The notes beneath the pieces are model-generated. The model was not told where the DNA came from. It saw only the letters and a list, made by a program, of their open reading frames with translations, and made no database searches. The translations under genes and the position numbers were made by a program. From Mesocentrotus franciscanus (taxonomy: Eukaryota > Echinodermata > Echinoidea > Camarodonta > Strongylocentrotidae), in contig CP137671.1 in the NCBI GenBank assembly GCA_037976565.1, positions 22,879,019 through 22,943,018 of the forward strand: DNA of 64,000 nt. The letters are read 5' to 3'. Position 1 is the first letter of the stretch; the number at the start of each line of letters is the position of its first letter. Below, in pieces: positions 1 to 11,799 of the stretch.

Positions 1-309
1 ACCACGTGCATTATCTCTCTTTCACCCTCTCTGCCTCTCTCTGCCTCTCTCTGTCTCTCTCTTTCACTTATTCCATCTATGTGCATGTTTTCTCGAAACA
101 TTTATCTCAGTTTGTTCTTATTTTTTCTTCTTTTAGAGATATTCTGACCCCTTATCTATCCCACTATTCCAGGTTATATGTTTTTCTCAATGCACTCCAT
201 CTGAAAAAAATTTATGGTGCATTTTAGGGAATGGTGGAAGTTTACTTCTTTGTTATTTCTTACTTATTTACATTCATTATTATTGAATCAGTAGACCTGT
301 CTTATAATT
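1..309. other. Non-coding sequence left of the first rolling-circle-like element
   Basis: The first 70 bases are a CT-rich run of CTCTCTNC words. The rest is AT-rich and holds no convincing exon. The pyrimidine run resembles the one found inside the family X elements at about 2080-2330, so this may be the remains of an older copy. A short open frame here only follows the repeat and is not called as a gene. Confidence 0.5.
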
Positions 310-529
310 AGGTGATCTGTCATTGACAGATCACCTATTGATTTTGTCAGAATTTTCTTTCTTTATTATTATTATTATTTATTATTTATTTATTTTTATT
401 TCATCCGTACACTTTTTTGTGTAAACGTTTACTTGAAATCGACATGTTCAATTTCCTTCGAATTTCTGTCAGTCATCAGGCCCTATAATATCAAGTTCAA
501 GTAACTTTTTCAAGGTCATGGAGTCATCG

Positions 530-537
530 TGACGTCA
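530..537. promoter_or_regulatory. CRE-type palindrome inside family X
   Basis: TGACGTCA, the full cAMP-response element palindrome, within a conserved block reading GTCATCGTGACGTCATCCAG. The same block recurs near 20240 and 24120, and diverged versions near 24950, 25910 and 27545. Two more TGACGTCA sites lie at 1109-1116 and 1157-1164. Binding is not shown; the match is exact. Confidence 0.4.
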
Positions 538-626
538 TCCAGGCGCCATTTTGTAAACATCAGGTCATTATGTTATCTCGATAACGAGTAATCAAAAATC
601 AACCATATTTGGTATACATCAATTTT

Positions 627-639
627 AGGTCAAAGGTCA
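627..639 (+). promoter_or_regulatory. DR1 nuclear-receptor-like site
   Basis: AGGTCAAAGGTCA is two AGGTCA half sites spaced by one base, the DR1 arrangement used by RXR- and HNF4-type receptors. It recurs at 24376-24388 in another copy, and as AGGTCAAGGGTCA near 25042 and 27640. Whether it acts is unknown. Confidence 0.4.
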
Positions 640-1594
640 ACAAAAAAAGTCGACAAAATCCACGTGCGCACCTCGACGCGCGCGTACGCGCGCATCAAAA
701 TTTCAAAATGCTCCAATTCGTCCCAAATTTTGTTTGCACACGTTTCAGGCCATTTTAAGCATTTTCAAAATTTGCGCGCGCGCACTTATGCGCGCGTTTT
801 TGCGCGTTTTGCATTTTGCAACATCAAATCACCGAATTTTTCTAGCATCATATTTGGCACATTTTTCCAAGCATTTTGATACCTTGTTCTCTTTTTTCTG
901 ACCAGTAATAACGCAATGAGCGTCCGTCAAAGTATAACAGCACCCGCGGACCGCGCTATCTCTATCCACAATACATAGGCAAAAACATGCCTATACAAAA
1001 CTCATTGTAACTCTTCAGAATGGATGGATACCCCAATTTTTTTCATATTTGGATAGATTATGAGTCGGAGATATGATTTCATGTCTCATTTGACCCTCAA
1101 TCAACTCATGACGTCATCATATGGCCTCCGAACTCAAAATTTCAATTTGCATATTATGACGTCAGCATATTTTTGGAAAATTGATTGTATCTCTGTAAAT
1201 ATTGATCGATTTTCTTCCAAATTTTGATATGTTCTAGCTGAGACAATTCTCTACAAATGCAGTTACCACGATTTTTCATTTTGACAAAGGCATCATGGCG
1301 TATTTTTGCGATTAAAGGAGGCATGTCAATTTTTCACATTTTGCGTGTATTCTCTATGGGACATGACTTTTTCCTAAACTGGATTCTACATTCCCGTCTT
1401 TCGCGAGCAATATCTCCGTCGTTTTAGTTTTGTTTTTGCTGAGCTTTGAGTATGTTGTAGCTGAGACAATAAGCTATCACAAGTGTGCCCTTTATTTTTC
1501 GATCAGATGCCGGGATCATGCTCATATTTCACTTGCAAAGTGGGATTTGAGAATTCCATTTTCCGTTCACGTGTAATGTCTATGTGGATTATTT

Positions 1595-1657
1595 TGGTAT
1601 AGTGGTCATAGCACTTGCCTCCCATTCCGGCGACCCAAGTTCGATTCCTGGTGGGTC
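1595..1657 (+). repeat. tRNA-Gly-like segment carried in family X
   Basis: TGGTATAGTGG matches an A box and GTTCGATTCC a B box, with CTTGCCTCCCATT in the anticodon position resembling tRNA-Gly. The acceptor stem cannot be formed with the flanks and the T stem has a mismatch, so this is a tRNA-derived pol III promoter relic rather than a tRNA gene. A related copy is at about 27779-27840, and a MITE-interrupted one spans 21297-21907. Confidence 0.5.
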
Positions 1658-2801
1658 ATTTTTTTTTTTTTGCCGTCGTTTTAAATTTGATTTTATGATC
1701 TTCTTCGACTATTATAACATATTATCATATACAATCACAAACAATGTAATAAAATGCCTAATTTTGCGTGTTATATCTATGGGGAAGAATGTCAATCGTT
1801 TGAGTACAACCCTATGGGAAATCTGATTCCTTGTCGTGTATTAAACCTATAGGGTTAATCTCCCAAGTCTGTTGGAATATATCAAATCATCCCATTTTCA
1901 TGATGTTTAGTCTCCTTCCCAGACGTTTATACTTTCCAGTAATTCAGCCTAGGTATATGCAATCTTTACGTCTCTCCCGCGGACATAGAATTGTTTACAT
2001 GTCTATAACTTCTCTCTTTCTCTATAATATAGTAAATATTCAATTCTATTTATGCTGGAAATATTAAAAGCATCGTTCTCCATTGCATCTCTTTCTCTTG
2101 CTCTGTCTCTCCTCTCTCTCTTGCTCTGTTTCCCTTCCCCTCTCTTGATCTGCCCTCTATCCTTCTCTTGCTCTCTCATTGCATCTCTCTCTCTACTCTT
2201 TCACTCTCTCCCTATCTCAGTCTCCCTCTCTTGCTCTGCCTAGCTCCCTCTGTCTCTGCCTCTCATTGTATACTCTCTCACCCTCTCCCTTTCCCTGCCT
2301 CTGGTTCTCGTTCTCCCTCCGATATCTATTGTAATTTTCTTTAATTTCCACTAGCTCTTCATTTTGCCCTTTGTATTCTTATTTCACCCCTACCATGTTT
2401 CCTTATACTATCCTCTCTACTTCAAAGTGTATGCATTCTGATTCCTTTTCTTTCCTCGGTCCAGCTCATGTATTTTTACATGTCAATAACTCGTCTCCCT
2501 CTCTCCTTCTCTATATCTATATTTTCATTAAATTTCATTATGATCATGATTTTGATCATAATCATTTCTCAATATTTTGTTCATCAGTTAAGTTATCACT
2601 TCAGTTCAGGTCACAGTTCAATCTATCAGTTCATTCATCAGTTCATCAGTTTAGCTCATCAATTCAGTTCATTTCACATCAGTTCAATATATCAGTTCAT
2701 CAGTACTTCATTCATCAGTTCATATCTTAATACATCATTTTACATTAACATCATTAAATTGGATCATTGAATTGAAGATTAGCATGATCATAAGAATTGA
2801 A

Positions 2802-2844
2802 GACAGATCACCTAATTCGTCCTGATGACGAATTACTTTTCTAG
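2802..2844 (+). repeat. Family X 3' terminus (subterminal repeat, hairpin, CTAG)
   Basis: GACAGATCACCT, then an 8-bp stem with a 5-base loop, then six bases and CTAG. This tail has T in the repeat (GATC) where the other three X tails have C (GACC); the left hairpin of this same element has the matching A. Confidence 0.6.
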
Positions 2845-3827
2845 TTTTTCTTTTTAATTCCAACCTTTTTGACTTCCATGAAGTATTTAAAATAAAGGAA
2901 GAAAGGATTGTAAGCGTGATGAGTTTTGTTTGTGATGCTCCGTTCACTGTGCATCGAAAGAGATGTGAGCTCCATGAATAAACATCGATGGAAAATGTCA
3001 ACTTCTATTGCTATACATTACAATGTAATTCACATGTTACCTGTGGGCTATGGTCCACTTCACTGTGTGCACCATGAAGCTCTGTTCACACATGAAGCAA
3101 TAATGCTGTATTAAAAACTAACTACTGAAAATTAAAGAAGCTAAATGATTACATGTATGTGTAGTGATATTTGTTGTGCTTTTACAAGATTGCCTCAAAC
3201 TTGAATTTTAAGTTTCCCATATGAGGTCTTGTAACTCTTTCAGGACATGTTTTTTTAAGGGCTAAATTGATCACATGTTGCTCTTCAAATTTGTCACAAT
3301 TTTTTTCTTTCATTGCTATATTGTTGTAATAGAATGCAATGTCTCTGAAACCATATGCATGGGTAGAAAATTGGTTGAAAATTGAAAAAGATTGCAAAGT
3401 TCTATTGTAATATAATGATTTGGAGCCTCTGAACACTTTCTATTCACACATCTGGTAACTTTTGGGGGCTTTGAACGACAAAAATGTGGAATGACTGTCG
3501 CAAAAGAAATAATATAGGATAATGGGGATAACACTATCTGTTATTTACCAATCTGAACTCTCTGTGGGAGCAGGATATTAAAGTATAGAACCTTTTTTGT
3601 GTACTTCAGGAAATAAAGAGGTGAAATATCTTAGAATGCTTCTGAGCATAATCAACCACCTTGCTTAATTAATGTAAGAGGAGATAGCACATAGAAATAA
3701 ATATGTATACATAGGTTTTCGTGAGCAAGACATGGGCAAATCATTTCTTTGTTCATTATCTGAAAACAGGTTCATCTAAATTCTAAAAGATTGAAGTTGT
3801 GGGTATATAATTAATTAACTAACAAGC
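2845..3827. other. Intergenic, nothing recognised
   Basis: AT-rich unique-looking sequence. The short open frames have no recognisable domain, signal peptide or repeat, and no exon pattern was found. It separates the first rolling-circle-like element from the SINE. Confidence 0.5.
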
Positions 3828-3873
3828 TAATCGCCAGTTTGTAGGACTTTCATAAATTTTCCCGTCTAATTTT
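3828..3873 (+). repeat. SINE, left part, split by the foldback element
   Basis: Matches the first 45 or so bases of the unbroken SINE that starts at about 50931 (CCAGTTTGTAGGACTTTCA in both). It ends in CTAATTTT at 3866-3873, the left target duplication of the foldback element; the SINE resumes at 7419. Confidence 0.6.
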
Positions 3874-3884
3874 GGCTCGGTGTA

Positions 3885-5030
3885 AAAATGTCAGAGGTAA
3901 AAATGTCAGAGGAAAAAATGTCAGAGGAAAAAATGTCAGAGGTAAAAATGTCAGAGGAAAAAATGTCAGAGGAAAAAATGTAAGAGGTAAAAATGTCAGA
4001 GGTAAAAATGTCAGAGGTAAAAATGTCAGAGGTAAAAATGTCAGAGGTAAAAATGTCAGATGTAAAAATGTTAGAGGTAAAAATGTCAAAGGAAAAAATA
4101 TCAGAGGTAAAAATTTCAGAGGAAAAAATTTCAGAGGTAAAAATGTCAGAGGTAAAAATGTCAGATGTAAAAATGTCTGAGGTAAAAAAAAAAGAGGTAA
4201 AAATGTCAAAGGAAAAAATGTCAGAGGTAAAAATGTCAGAGGAAAAAATGTCAGAGGTAAAAATGTCAGAGGAAAAAATGTCAGAGGTAAAAATGTCAGA
4301 GGTAAAAATGTCAAAGGAAAAAATATCAGAGGTAAAAATTTCAGAGGAAAAAATTTCAGAGGTAAAAATGTCAGAGGTAAAAATGTCAGATGTAAAAATG
4401 TCTGAGGAAAAAATGTCAGAGGTAAAAATGTCAGAGGAAAAAATGTCAGAGGTAAAAATGTCAGAGGTAAAAATGTCAGAGGAAAAAATGTCAGAGGTAA
4501 AAATGTCAGAGGAAAAAATGTCAGAGGTAAAAATGTAAGAGGAAAAAATGTCAGAGGTAAAAATGTCAGAGGGCAAAAATGTCAGAGGAAAAAATGTCAG
4601 AGGTAAAAATGTCAGAGGTAAAAATGTCAGAGGAAAAAATGTCAGAGGTAAAATGTCAGAGGTAAAAATGTCAGAGGTAAAAATGTCAGAGGAAAAAATG
4701 TCAGAGGTAAAAATGTCAGAGGTAAAATGTCAGAGGGCAAAATGTCAGAGGAAAAATGTCAGAGGTAAAAATGTCAGAGGTAAAAATGTCAGAGGTAAAA
4801 ATGTCAGAGGTGAAAATGTCAGAGGTAAAAATGTCAGAGGTAAAAATGGTAGAGGTAAAAATGTCAGAGGTAAAAATGTCAGAGGTAAAAATGTCAGAGG
4901 AAAAATGGTCTGAGGTTAAAATGTCAGAGGTAAAAATGTTAGAGGTAAAAATGTCAGAGGTAAAAATGTCAGAGGAAAAATGGTCAGAGGTTTAAAATGT
5001 CAGAGGTAAAAATGTTAGAGGTAAAAATAT
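3885..5030 (+). repeat. Left arm of foldback element: 15-bp tandem array
   Basis: About 75 units of AAAAATGTCAGAGGT, alternating irregularly with AAAAATGTCAGAGGA and a few single-base variants. A block of variant units (about 4080-4170) is repeated at about 4320-4410, so the array also grew by copying larger segments. The 15-bp period keeps frames open on both strands, which explains the long Met-Ser-Glu-Val-Lys type frames here; they are not genes. Confidence 0.9.
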
Positions 5031-5572
5031 ATACAAAAGCGTGTTACATATTGGTAGTGGTTGTATATTAGGCTAATCGAAAAGATATAACGAAGGATTC
5101 TCTGCAGTCATTAATTTCAGCGCTGCTTTATTTTCTTCTTTCTTTAACTTTTATTTACCTTTCCGCCCGAAATTGTGACTTTTTGCCCGATTATTGCCGA
5201 GGGAGACGGGGAGACGGGGCCCGGGGTATCCTTCTTTTGGGGGCATAGTGACCCGGCAGCCTCCCTCATACGCCTTAATTTGTCTAAGCAAGTGATACTG
5301 GTACACTGAGTAAACTTCTCGAAAAAAGAATGTCTAAAATCGAGAAGTTTGGCCATGAATTATAGGCGGAGTTGTGGCTCGATGGTGTAATCATTAAATA
5401 AAAAGAAAAGTCATCACAGCTCCCCAAAAGAGGATAAGATATCACGCTGTGAGTCCTCCCCCTCCCACTTCACCGTCCCTCCTGAAGATTGTTGGACATT
5501 TTAACAGCGTGGCAATGACTACTATAAAATGTAATTTCCTACAAATGCATAATGTCACTTTCTTGTGGGCTT

Positions 5573-5816
5573 GATACTTTGATACTTTGATATACAAAGC
5601 AGAAAGCCGCCCATGTTACATCTAATGCTAACCGCACCAACACATTCCAGAGAGGCGAGCGCTTTGCAAAGAGTTGATCGTCATTTTATTGCGGTATAAA
5701 TAGTCTGGGTGAACATCAATAAGCAGCTTTGATACTCTGATACAAAGCAGAAAGCCGCCAATGTTACATCAAATGCTAACCGCACCATCACATTGCAGAT
5801 AAGCGCGCGCTTTGCA
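5573..5816 (+). repeat. Direct repeat of about 90 bp in the foldback core
   Basis: A segment containing CAAAGCAGAAAGCCGCC, ATGTTACATC and ATGCTAACCGCACCA occurs at about 5573-5672 and again at about 5731-5816. The copies differ by point changes and small gaps. No coding potential is evident. Confidence 0.65.
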
Positions 5817-6763
5817 GATGTTCTGTTTAAGCTACATCGTTCTATAATTATTTGCTGTGAGAGACCAAACTCTGAAATTGACAAATATTTATTCATGAGT
5901 AACATATCAGAAACATAGTTTTACTGTACACATTTATAGCATCATGATACTGCTTGTATACATGATAATATTGTTTGAAGGATATTTGGTGCAAGATTTA
6001 TAAAAGGTGTGCTGGCATACACTGTATACGACAGTTTCCAGCATGCAGGTACATATTCGTACAAGTCTACACATTAAACAAAATGCATCATGAATTTGGC
6101 AGAAAAAAAACAGTTGAAACTGAGGGACTTAAACTGTATTTCTCCCACGTTTCTTAATCACAAACATGATTTTTTTAAAATATAAAGTTACACAGTGTTA
6201 TGGTCGAAAGCACATACCTGGCTAGATATGTCTCAACGTTTACTACTAGGCCTACTATCTGACATCCTTCAAGCGAAGCTTTGATATTGTTTGTTAAACT
6301 TTTGTAATAAAGTATTGATGAGGGGAACAAAGCATCCGTGTCTTTTTCTTAATGTTTTCTTGTCATAACAGTCTTTGCTGGGATGGACATGAAGATGGGT
6401 CTAATTACTGAATTTGTGGCATTTCTGTGCGATCTTTATAACTGATTCCCTGTTTTATCTCATTCAATCTTAATATTCTATGTGCTTAGGCCTACTTCCT
6501 CAAAATCAAATAAACATTAAAACAACCAATTTAAAATATGATAGAAAAAAAAAATGATAGAAATTAATATATGCAAACCTGATCACAAAATATAAGTTTC
6601 AAATTTATTTTCCACATTGTATTATCCTCAGGACATGTACGAAGTACAATACACAGTCATTTATAAAATATAGTAGAATAGCCCAATAGCTTTCGTCTCG
6701 ACATTTTGTGTGATAAAGTGCTGAGATATTATGACGGCACCAATTTTTACCCCTAAATTTTTT

Positions 6764-7412
6764 TTGTACCTGACATTTTTACCTCCGACATTTTTACCTC
6801 TTACATTTTTTCCTCTGACATTTTTACCTCTGAAATTTTTACCTCTGACATTTTTACCTCTTACATTTTTACCTCTGACATTTTTACCTCTGTCATTTTT
6901 TCCTTTGAAATTTTTAGCTCTGACATTTTTTCCTCTGACATTTTTTCCTCTGACATTTTTACCTCTGACATTTTTACCTCTGACATTTTTTCCTCTGACA
7001 TTTTTACCTCTGACATTTTTACCTCTGACATTTTTACCTCTGACATTTTTACCTCTGACATTTTAACTCTGACATTTTTACCTCTGACATTTTTTCCTCT
7101 GACATTTTTACCTCTGACATTTTTTCCTCTGACATTTTTTCCTCTGACATTTTTACCTCTGACATTTTTACCTCTGACATTTTTACCTCTGACATTTTAA
7201 CTCTGACATTTTTACCTCTGACATTTTTTTCCTCTGACGTTTTTACCTCTGACATTTTTACCTCTGACATTTTTTCCTCTGACATTTTTTCCTCTGACAT
7301 TTTTTCCTCTGACACTTTTTCCTCTGAAATTTTTACCTCAGACATTTTTACCTCTGAAATTTTTACCTCTGACATTTTTACCTCTGACATTTTTTCTCTG
7401 ACATTTTTACCT
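6764..7412 (-). repeat. Right arm of foldback element: inverted 15-bp tandem array
   Basis: About 42 units of ACCTCTGACATTTTT, the reverse complement of the left-arm unit. It is shorter than the left arm, so the two arms have changed length independently. A transcript or single strand through the element could fold into a stem of several hundred bases. Confidence 0.9.
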
Positions 7413-7418
7413 GGCACC

Positions 7419-7692
7419 CTAATTTTAAGAAGGTTTCGTGCAATAACGGTTCATTAACTTGACTCTCAACCATGGGTTGAGGCTTCGAATCCCATCCCGG
7501 CACTATCATCCTTTGACAAGACATTAATCCACTTTTGCCACTCTACACACAGGTGTAGCTGGGTACCCTATATTCCAGAGTGCTTCATATTTCGTTGATA
7601 GTTATTATGACGAGGGTAATGGTGTTGGAGCGCCAGAAGCGTCACGACGTGACAGACATGAGCGCTATATAAAAGAAGCCACCATTATTATA
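7419..7692 (+). repeat. SINE, right part
   Basis: Continues the SINE begun at 3828. It contains GGCTTCGAATCCCATCCCGG, a B-box-like T-arm, and ends in GCGCTATATAAAAGAAGCC and a short ATT tail. It aligns along its length with the copy at 50975-51258. The A box is not clear. Confidence 0.6.
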
Positions 7693-9700
7693 TTTATTAA
7701 CTCATTGGGTTACCGGAAATTGGTCTAATACTCAGGTGCCATGACTAAGTGACCTTGTAAGTAAGCAAAATATTAGGTCGAATGGGTATTAGACCAGGAA
7801 TTTTTTATTGTGGGGGTAGTGTAATGATTTGGAACTTTATTTATAACAATAGATTATTTGATTAGGCCTACTAAAATCTCCATTGATAACAATGAATTGT
7901 TGGATGCTTTTGTAGACGGGCCGGTAAAAATATTCCAAAGTCACACTTGACTTCTACTTTTCGCTCAGGAGAAAAACAACAAACTAATGACGACATATGT
8001 ATCGTAACCTCTCAGAACTTAATTTACACCTCCCAACCCGAACTTGGCTACGTGCCCAATTTCAATGTTGGCTATTGTTACGACAATAAGTTCTAGATTC
8101 GTCGTTTTTTTTTCTTTTGTCACCGGGCATATTGCATGTTTATAGTGCGTCGAAGAAAGTATGTGATTCCTACCACAATGTCTACACCTTTGCTTACGCC
8201 AATCATTTGTACCCGACGCAATACACACGTTCAACAAAACTGTAATCAGGGAAAATATACCATACTTATCTACATAAACTAGAGTCTATATACCATTTAT
8301 GTTATAGTAAGAGAAATACATGATTATCGATATGAACTCCAAATGAATACTACCACAGATATAATATACAAATGAATGCAAGAGTAGAGGACTAAATTGT
8401 AAACAAAATAGAACGACACTAAATAATGATGAAGATGATGATTACGAATAGAACAAGATATTGAAGGAAGAGAACAAAAATAGAAGCGAAATAATGTTTT
8501 AACGAGTAAACAATTGATTAGATGAATAACAATTATGAATAGACCATGTAGAGTTACATTCCTTTGATTCTTTGAACAGATAATATTTCCTTGGTCGTTT
8601 GTATGTTTATACATGTGTGTATTTCTATTGTTTAATTGTTGATTGTGGCGTAGTATAAGGTTTTCGGAACTTTATTTAAAACAATAAATTATTTGATTCG
8701 GCCTACTAAAATCTCCATTAACATTCCAACAATAAATCATACTTGACTTCTACTTCTGGCCTCAGAGTGCATGCAAACAAATAATGACGACGCATGTTTC
8801 CAAACATGCCTGAACTTCAACGTCCCAAATCGAACTTGGCTACGTAACAATTTGGATTCTATTATCGAAATAACTTGTGAATCTCGGTTCTTCTCTAGAA
8901 TAGTAAATAATTTGCTGCTCCTTCGCCTTCGTTCTATTTTCACTGAGCAAATTGCATCCTTATAGAACGTCATAGAAAATATGGGTATTTTCACCACCAA
9001 CGTGTTAATTGTTTTTGTTTTGTTTAATAACTTGCTTTATATGTTCTTTTTATTTCTCATTGAGTGTGTTCGTTTGTAAAGGTCATTTGGTCCAACATCG
9101 ATTCGTCTGACTCTTATCCTGTTAACTCTCACTTTCACATTTTTGCCTGTAGGTATAGGTCTGTACATTTTTGTTTGTAAATTTCTGTTTTTCTCCCAAT
9201 TGCCTCTTCCTTGGAAAGAATAGATCCTCTGAAAAGAAAATACCCTCCCGAGGCATACATTTTGAAAACAATGACATTTAAGTCATTTTGGGGGTTGGAT
9301 CAATCAAACACAGTGTCTGACGAGCTCTTCTCCAAATTGCTCTTTGCACAGGGGTCGTACAGAAACATATTTGCAATCATTATATTTAGAATGCATGTAA
9401 GATTGAATTTTTTTGAAGAAAAATCAATTTTATTAACATTTTGTTCAGCAAAGAGCGAATGGGAGGGGAGATTTTGCAAAAAACGTCACAGATTTCCCAA
9501 TTTAAATTTGATTTATCGCATCTTCAAAAATTCATAACTTTCTTATTTTTAATCGGAATTTTCTTTCACCATCATGTTCCTGTAATTTTCTGCCCCAATA
9601 AAACAAAAATTGATGCCAGGAAGGACTTCCCCTTTATATGACCACCGGCCTTGGGTTGATGGATTGTCACTTTGCGAATTAACAAGGCCATCGATTAAGG
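7693..9700. other. Non-coding flank of the first Ig unit
   Basis: No exon recognised. 7700-7910 matches 51257-51480, about 7912-9130 matches 63160-63945, and about 9190-9640 matches 52440-53230, all in the same orientation. A short block is repeated internally (a CGGAACTTTATTTAAAACAAT type segment at about 7830 and 8665). Confidence 0.55.
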
Positions 9701-9930
9701 GAGGGAGGGGATGGGGGTTCGTGTGATGGGATCATACAACCTTTTTTCCGCCCCTTCTCTTCACTGTCATGTTCTTCCTTTCTTTCTGTTCTTCTTCCTC
9801 GTAATCACTGTTATATGTGGGTGTGGGTGTGTGTTTGTGCATGTTTGTAGGTACAGAACCGATTGTGGTGATTTTTTTCAAATTGTAGTCATATCACTAA
9901 AGTGTGTCGGCATGCAGCGTGATTTCCAGT

Positions 9931-9997
9931 ACAGGCTTGGTCGTATGTGTGTGTGCGTGCGTGTGTGTGTGTGTATGTGTGTGCGTGTGTGTGATCG

Positions 9998-10028
<31 letters not shown>

Positions 10029-10031
10029 TGT
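9931..10031 (+). repeat. (TG)n microsatellite
   Basis: TG dinucleotide run with interruptions. The paralogous unit has a purer (GT)n run at about 53288-53345. Frames running through it are repeat artefacts. Confidence 0.85.
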
Positions 10032-10128
10032 TTATGAGTGGGATGGGGTCACTACCCTCCATGTCCCTGCACCTGCAACATCCCCGTTTTAGTACAATTC
10101 ATTTGATTAACCTTCCACCATGTCCTGG

Positions 10129-10437
10129 GGGGTGTTTCACAAAGATCCTAAGTTGAACTTATCTCTAAGTTGGACTTAAAATTTATGGAAAGCCGTTAGC
10201 ATCCATACAAATATTTTGTAAAAGTTATTTTAAAAGGCATAAAATGTTGATTCAAATTATTCATATTTTCAATTATCAAGGAGATTTCATGTTCTTGATA
10301 TGGAATTTATAAAAAGTCTAAGATACTTGAAATTTTCGCTTTTTAATATATTTTATTTTAAGGTTACAAATTTCTCTCCATAATTTTTAAGTCCAACTTA
10401 GAGTTAAGTTCGACTTAGGATCTTTGTGAAACACCCC
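10129..10437. mobile_element. MITE with long terminal inverted repeats
   Basis: The left end GGGGTGTTTCACAAAGATCC is mirrored by GGATCTTTGTGAAACACCCC on the right, and the inverted match continues with small changes for about 50 bases. The interior is AT-rich and non-coding. The second unit lacks it: at about 53413 the sequence runs straight from CATGTCCTGGGCC to ATTAACACTGTCATCGC. The superfamily is not clear, because the target duplication is too short to read. Confidence 0.8.
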
Positions 10438-11457
10438 AAGGTCTATTAACACTGTCATCGCTTGCATAGCGAAAGACAACCAGTAACGAGGGAGTGCCAA
10501 AGACGACACGAAGGTGAGGGGGTGGGGGGGGGATGCACCGACAATTCTTGGGGTGGGGGTCTTACTAGAAACGAAATAGAACAATGCAAAAACCGTGCCA
10601 GTATAAAGGCCCTCAGGCTGGGTTGTAAGTGTATGGGAGGGCATCTTCTTAACAAAAAGTTCAAGAGAACAATACAATCTATGGTCATCGCCTCTACATT
10701 TTTCCAAACTCCTTTTTTAGGGGGGTGCAAGTCGATTGGGGCACATGTTTTCCTACATCTACCCCAATCGCAGTCACGACTATAGTTTGTGATGTGACAT
10801 CCGTCAGTTTTACCAGCACCCGGTATCTCTACCTTGCTTTAAGTGAATTTTGTCTATTAATATGAAGGATATAATTCAATAATGTAAAATAACACAAGGC
10901 AGTTTGAATTTTGAAAAGCTGTGTTGTAATTTTACACCACTGTACAACAATATGAATATTAATGTTTTTTGGGGAGCAGATTTTTCTGCGTTCATTGCGA
11001 AAAAATCAAGTACAAAATGATAGAATGACAAAAAACGTACATAATATAACAGATTTACAAAATAAAATATGACAACTGAAATACACACACACACAAAATA
11101 CATAGATATAATTGCATATATATAATTGAAAACTTGAATGTATGGAGGTAAATCAAAAGTTTTGATGCCAGCTATCATAAGAGTGAATGTTTGACGCTGT
11201 TATAGGAGTATGTAGGATATTAGAGTCAAACCTGTCAATAGATGCCACCTCTCTATAAAGGCCATCTGCCGATATATATAGAGGTCATGTATTTTGTCAC
11301 ACTCGATAAAAAAATGTGTGTTGTAGAACCTGTCTAGTAAGGCCACTTGTCAACACTGACCAATTTTTATTTTTATTTTTTTACCTTTGGTGACTTTAGA
11401 CAGGTTTGACTGTTACTTATATTATGTGATTCGCACTTTTGTAATCTTTACAAACCA

Positions 11458-11685
11458 GGGGCGGATGAAGCCGGCGGCAAGGGAGGGACCGATTTTCCGC
11501 TCAGTGGGGGAGAGGGGTTGTGAGCAAATCTTTTTTTTTTGGGGGGGGCCTCCGAAATTTTTTTTTAACCACCACCCCCCCCCCCTCCCTTGAGCGCCAG
11601 GGGAGGCGGCCCATCCTTTTCTTTTTTTACAAAAAAGGTTTTTTTACCTGTTTTTTTTCTCTAGGGGAGTCAAACTGTTAAAAAC
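11458..11685 (+). mobile_element. hAT-like fragment (CAGGGGCGGAT end)
   Basis: It starts with CAGGGGCGGATGAAGCCGGC and is followed by G-, T- and C-homopolymer runs. The paralogous site at about 55455-55470 lacks it, reading TTACACATTTCTACATAAC. The end word CAGGGGCGGAT is shared with the right ends at about 16700 and 46635 and with the element at 53609-54661. The exact right end is not resolved. Confidence 0.5.
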
Positions 11686-11756
11686 TTCTACATAACTATT
11701 TCACCACTGCATTAAAAGTTCTTGATTACATTTTCCAGGGTATATACATTAACAAC

Positions 11757-11757
<1 letters not shown>

Positions 11758-11797
<40 letters not shown>

Positions 11798-11799
11798 GA
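11758..11799 (+). repeat. (TAA)n microsatellite
   Basis: About a dozen TAA units. Absent from the matching place in the second unit (about 55520). Confidence 0.85.

Larger units (their letters stand above)
310..2844 (+). mobile_element. Rolling-circle-like (Helentron/Helitron2-type) non-autonomous element, family X copy 1
   Basis: The left end is a hairpin at 310-336 (AGGTGATCTGTCA, one loop base, TGACAGATCACCT). The right end has GACAGATCACCT at 2802-2813, exactly complementary to the left arm, then a hairpin AATTCGTC-CTGAT-GACGAATT at 2814-2834, then CTAG at 2841-2844 followed by T. Known Helentrons and Helitron2 elements have subterminal inverted repeats, a 3' stem-loop and T-rich insertion sites without target duplication; this matches. 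No Rep/helicase frame is visible, so it is non-autonomous. The interior holds GCGC-rich blocks, several TGACGTCA sites, a tRNA-like segment, and a CT-rich tract at about 2080-2330. The class assignment is inferred from the ends. Confidence 0.62.
3874..7418. mobile_element. TU-like foldback transposon
   Basis: 3545 bp between two copies of an 8-bp target duplication, CTAATTTT, at 3866-3873 and 7419-7426. The ends are imperfect inverted repeats (GGCTCGGTGTAAAAATG and, read inward from the right, GGTGCCAGGTAAAAATG). Both arms are long tandem arrays of a 15-bp unit in inverted orientation, left about 3885-5030 and right about 6764-7412. The SINE copy at 50931 is the uninterrupted site. This fits the TU elements described from sea urchin: arms of 15-bp repeats and 8-bp duplications. 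The core (5030-6760) has no transposase frame, so it is non-autonomous. Confidence 0.82.

Noticed and set aside
2814..2834. Hammerhead-ribozyme-like core (CTGATGA followed by CGAA)
   Set aside because: The other three X tails read CTCATGA, so the core is not conserved, and no stem II fits; the simple hairpin explains it.
3866..4995. Long open frames of repeated five-residue units
   Set aside because: They only follow the 15-bp tandem array of the foldback element and occur on both strands at once; no start context, domain or unique part.
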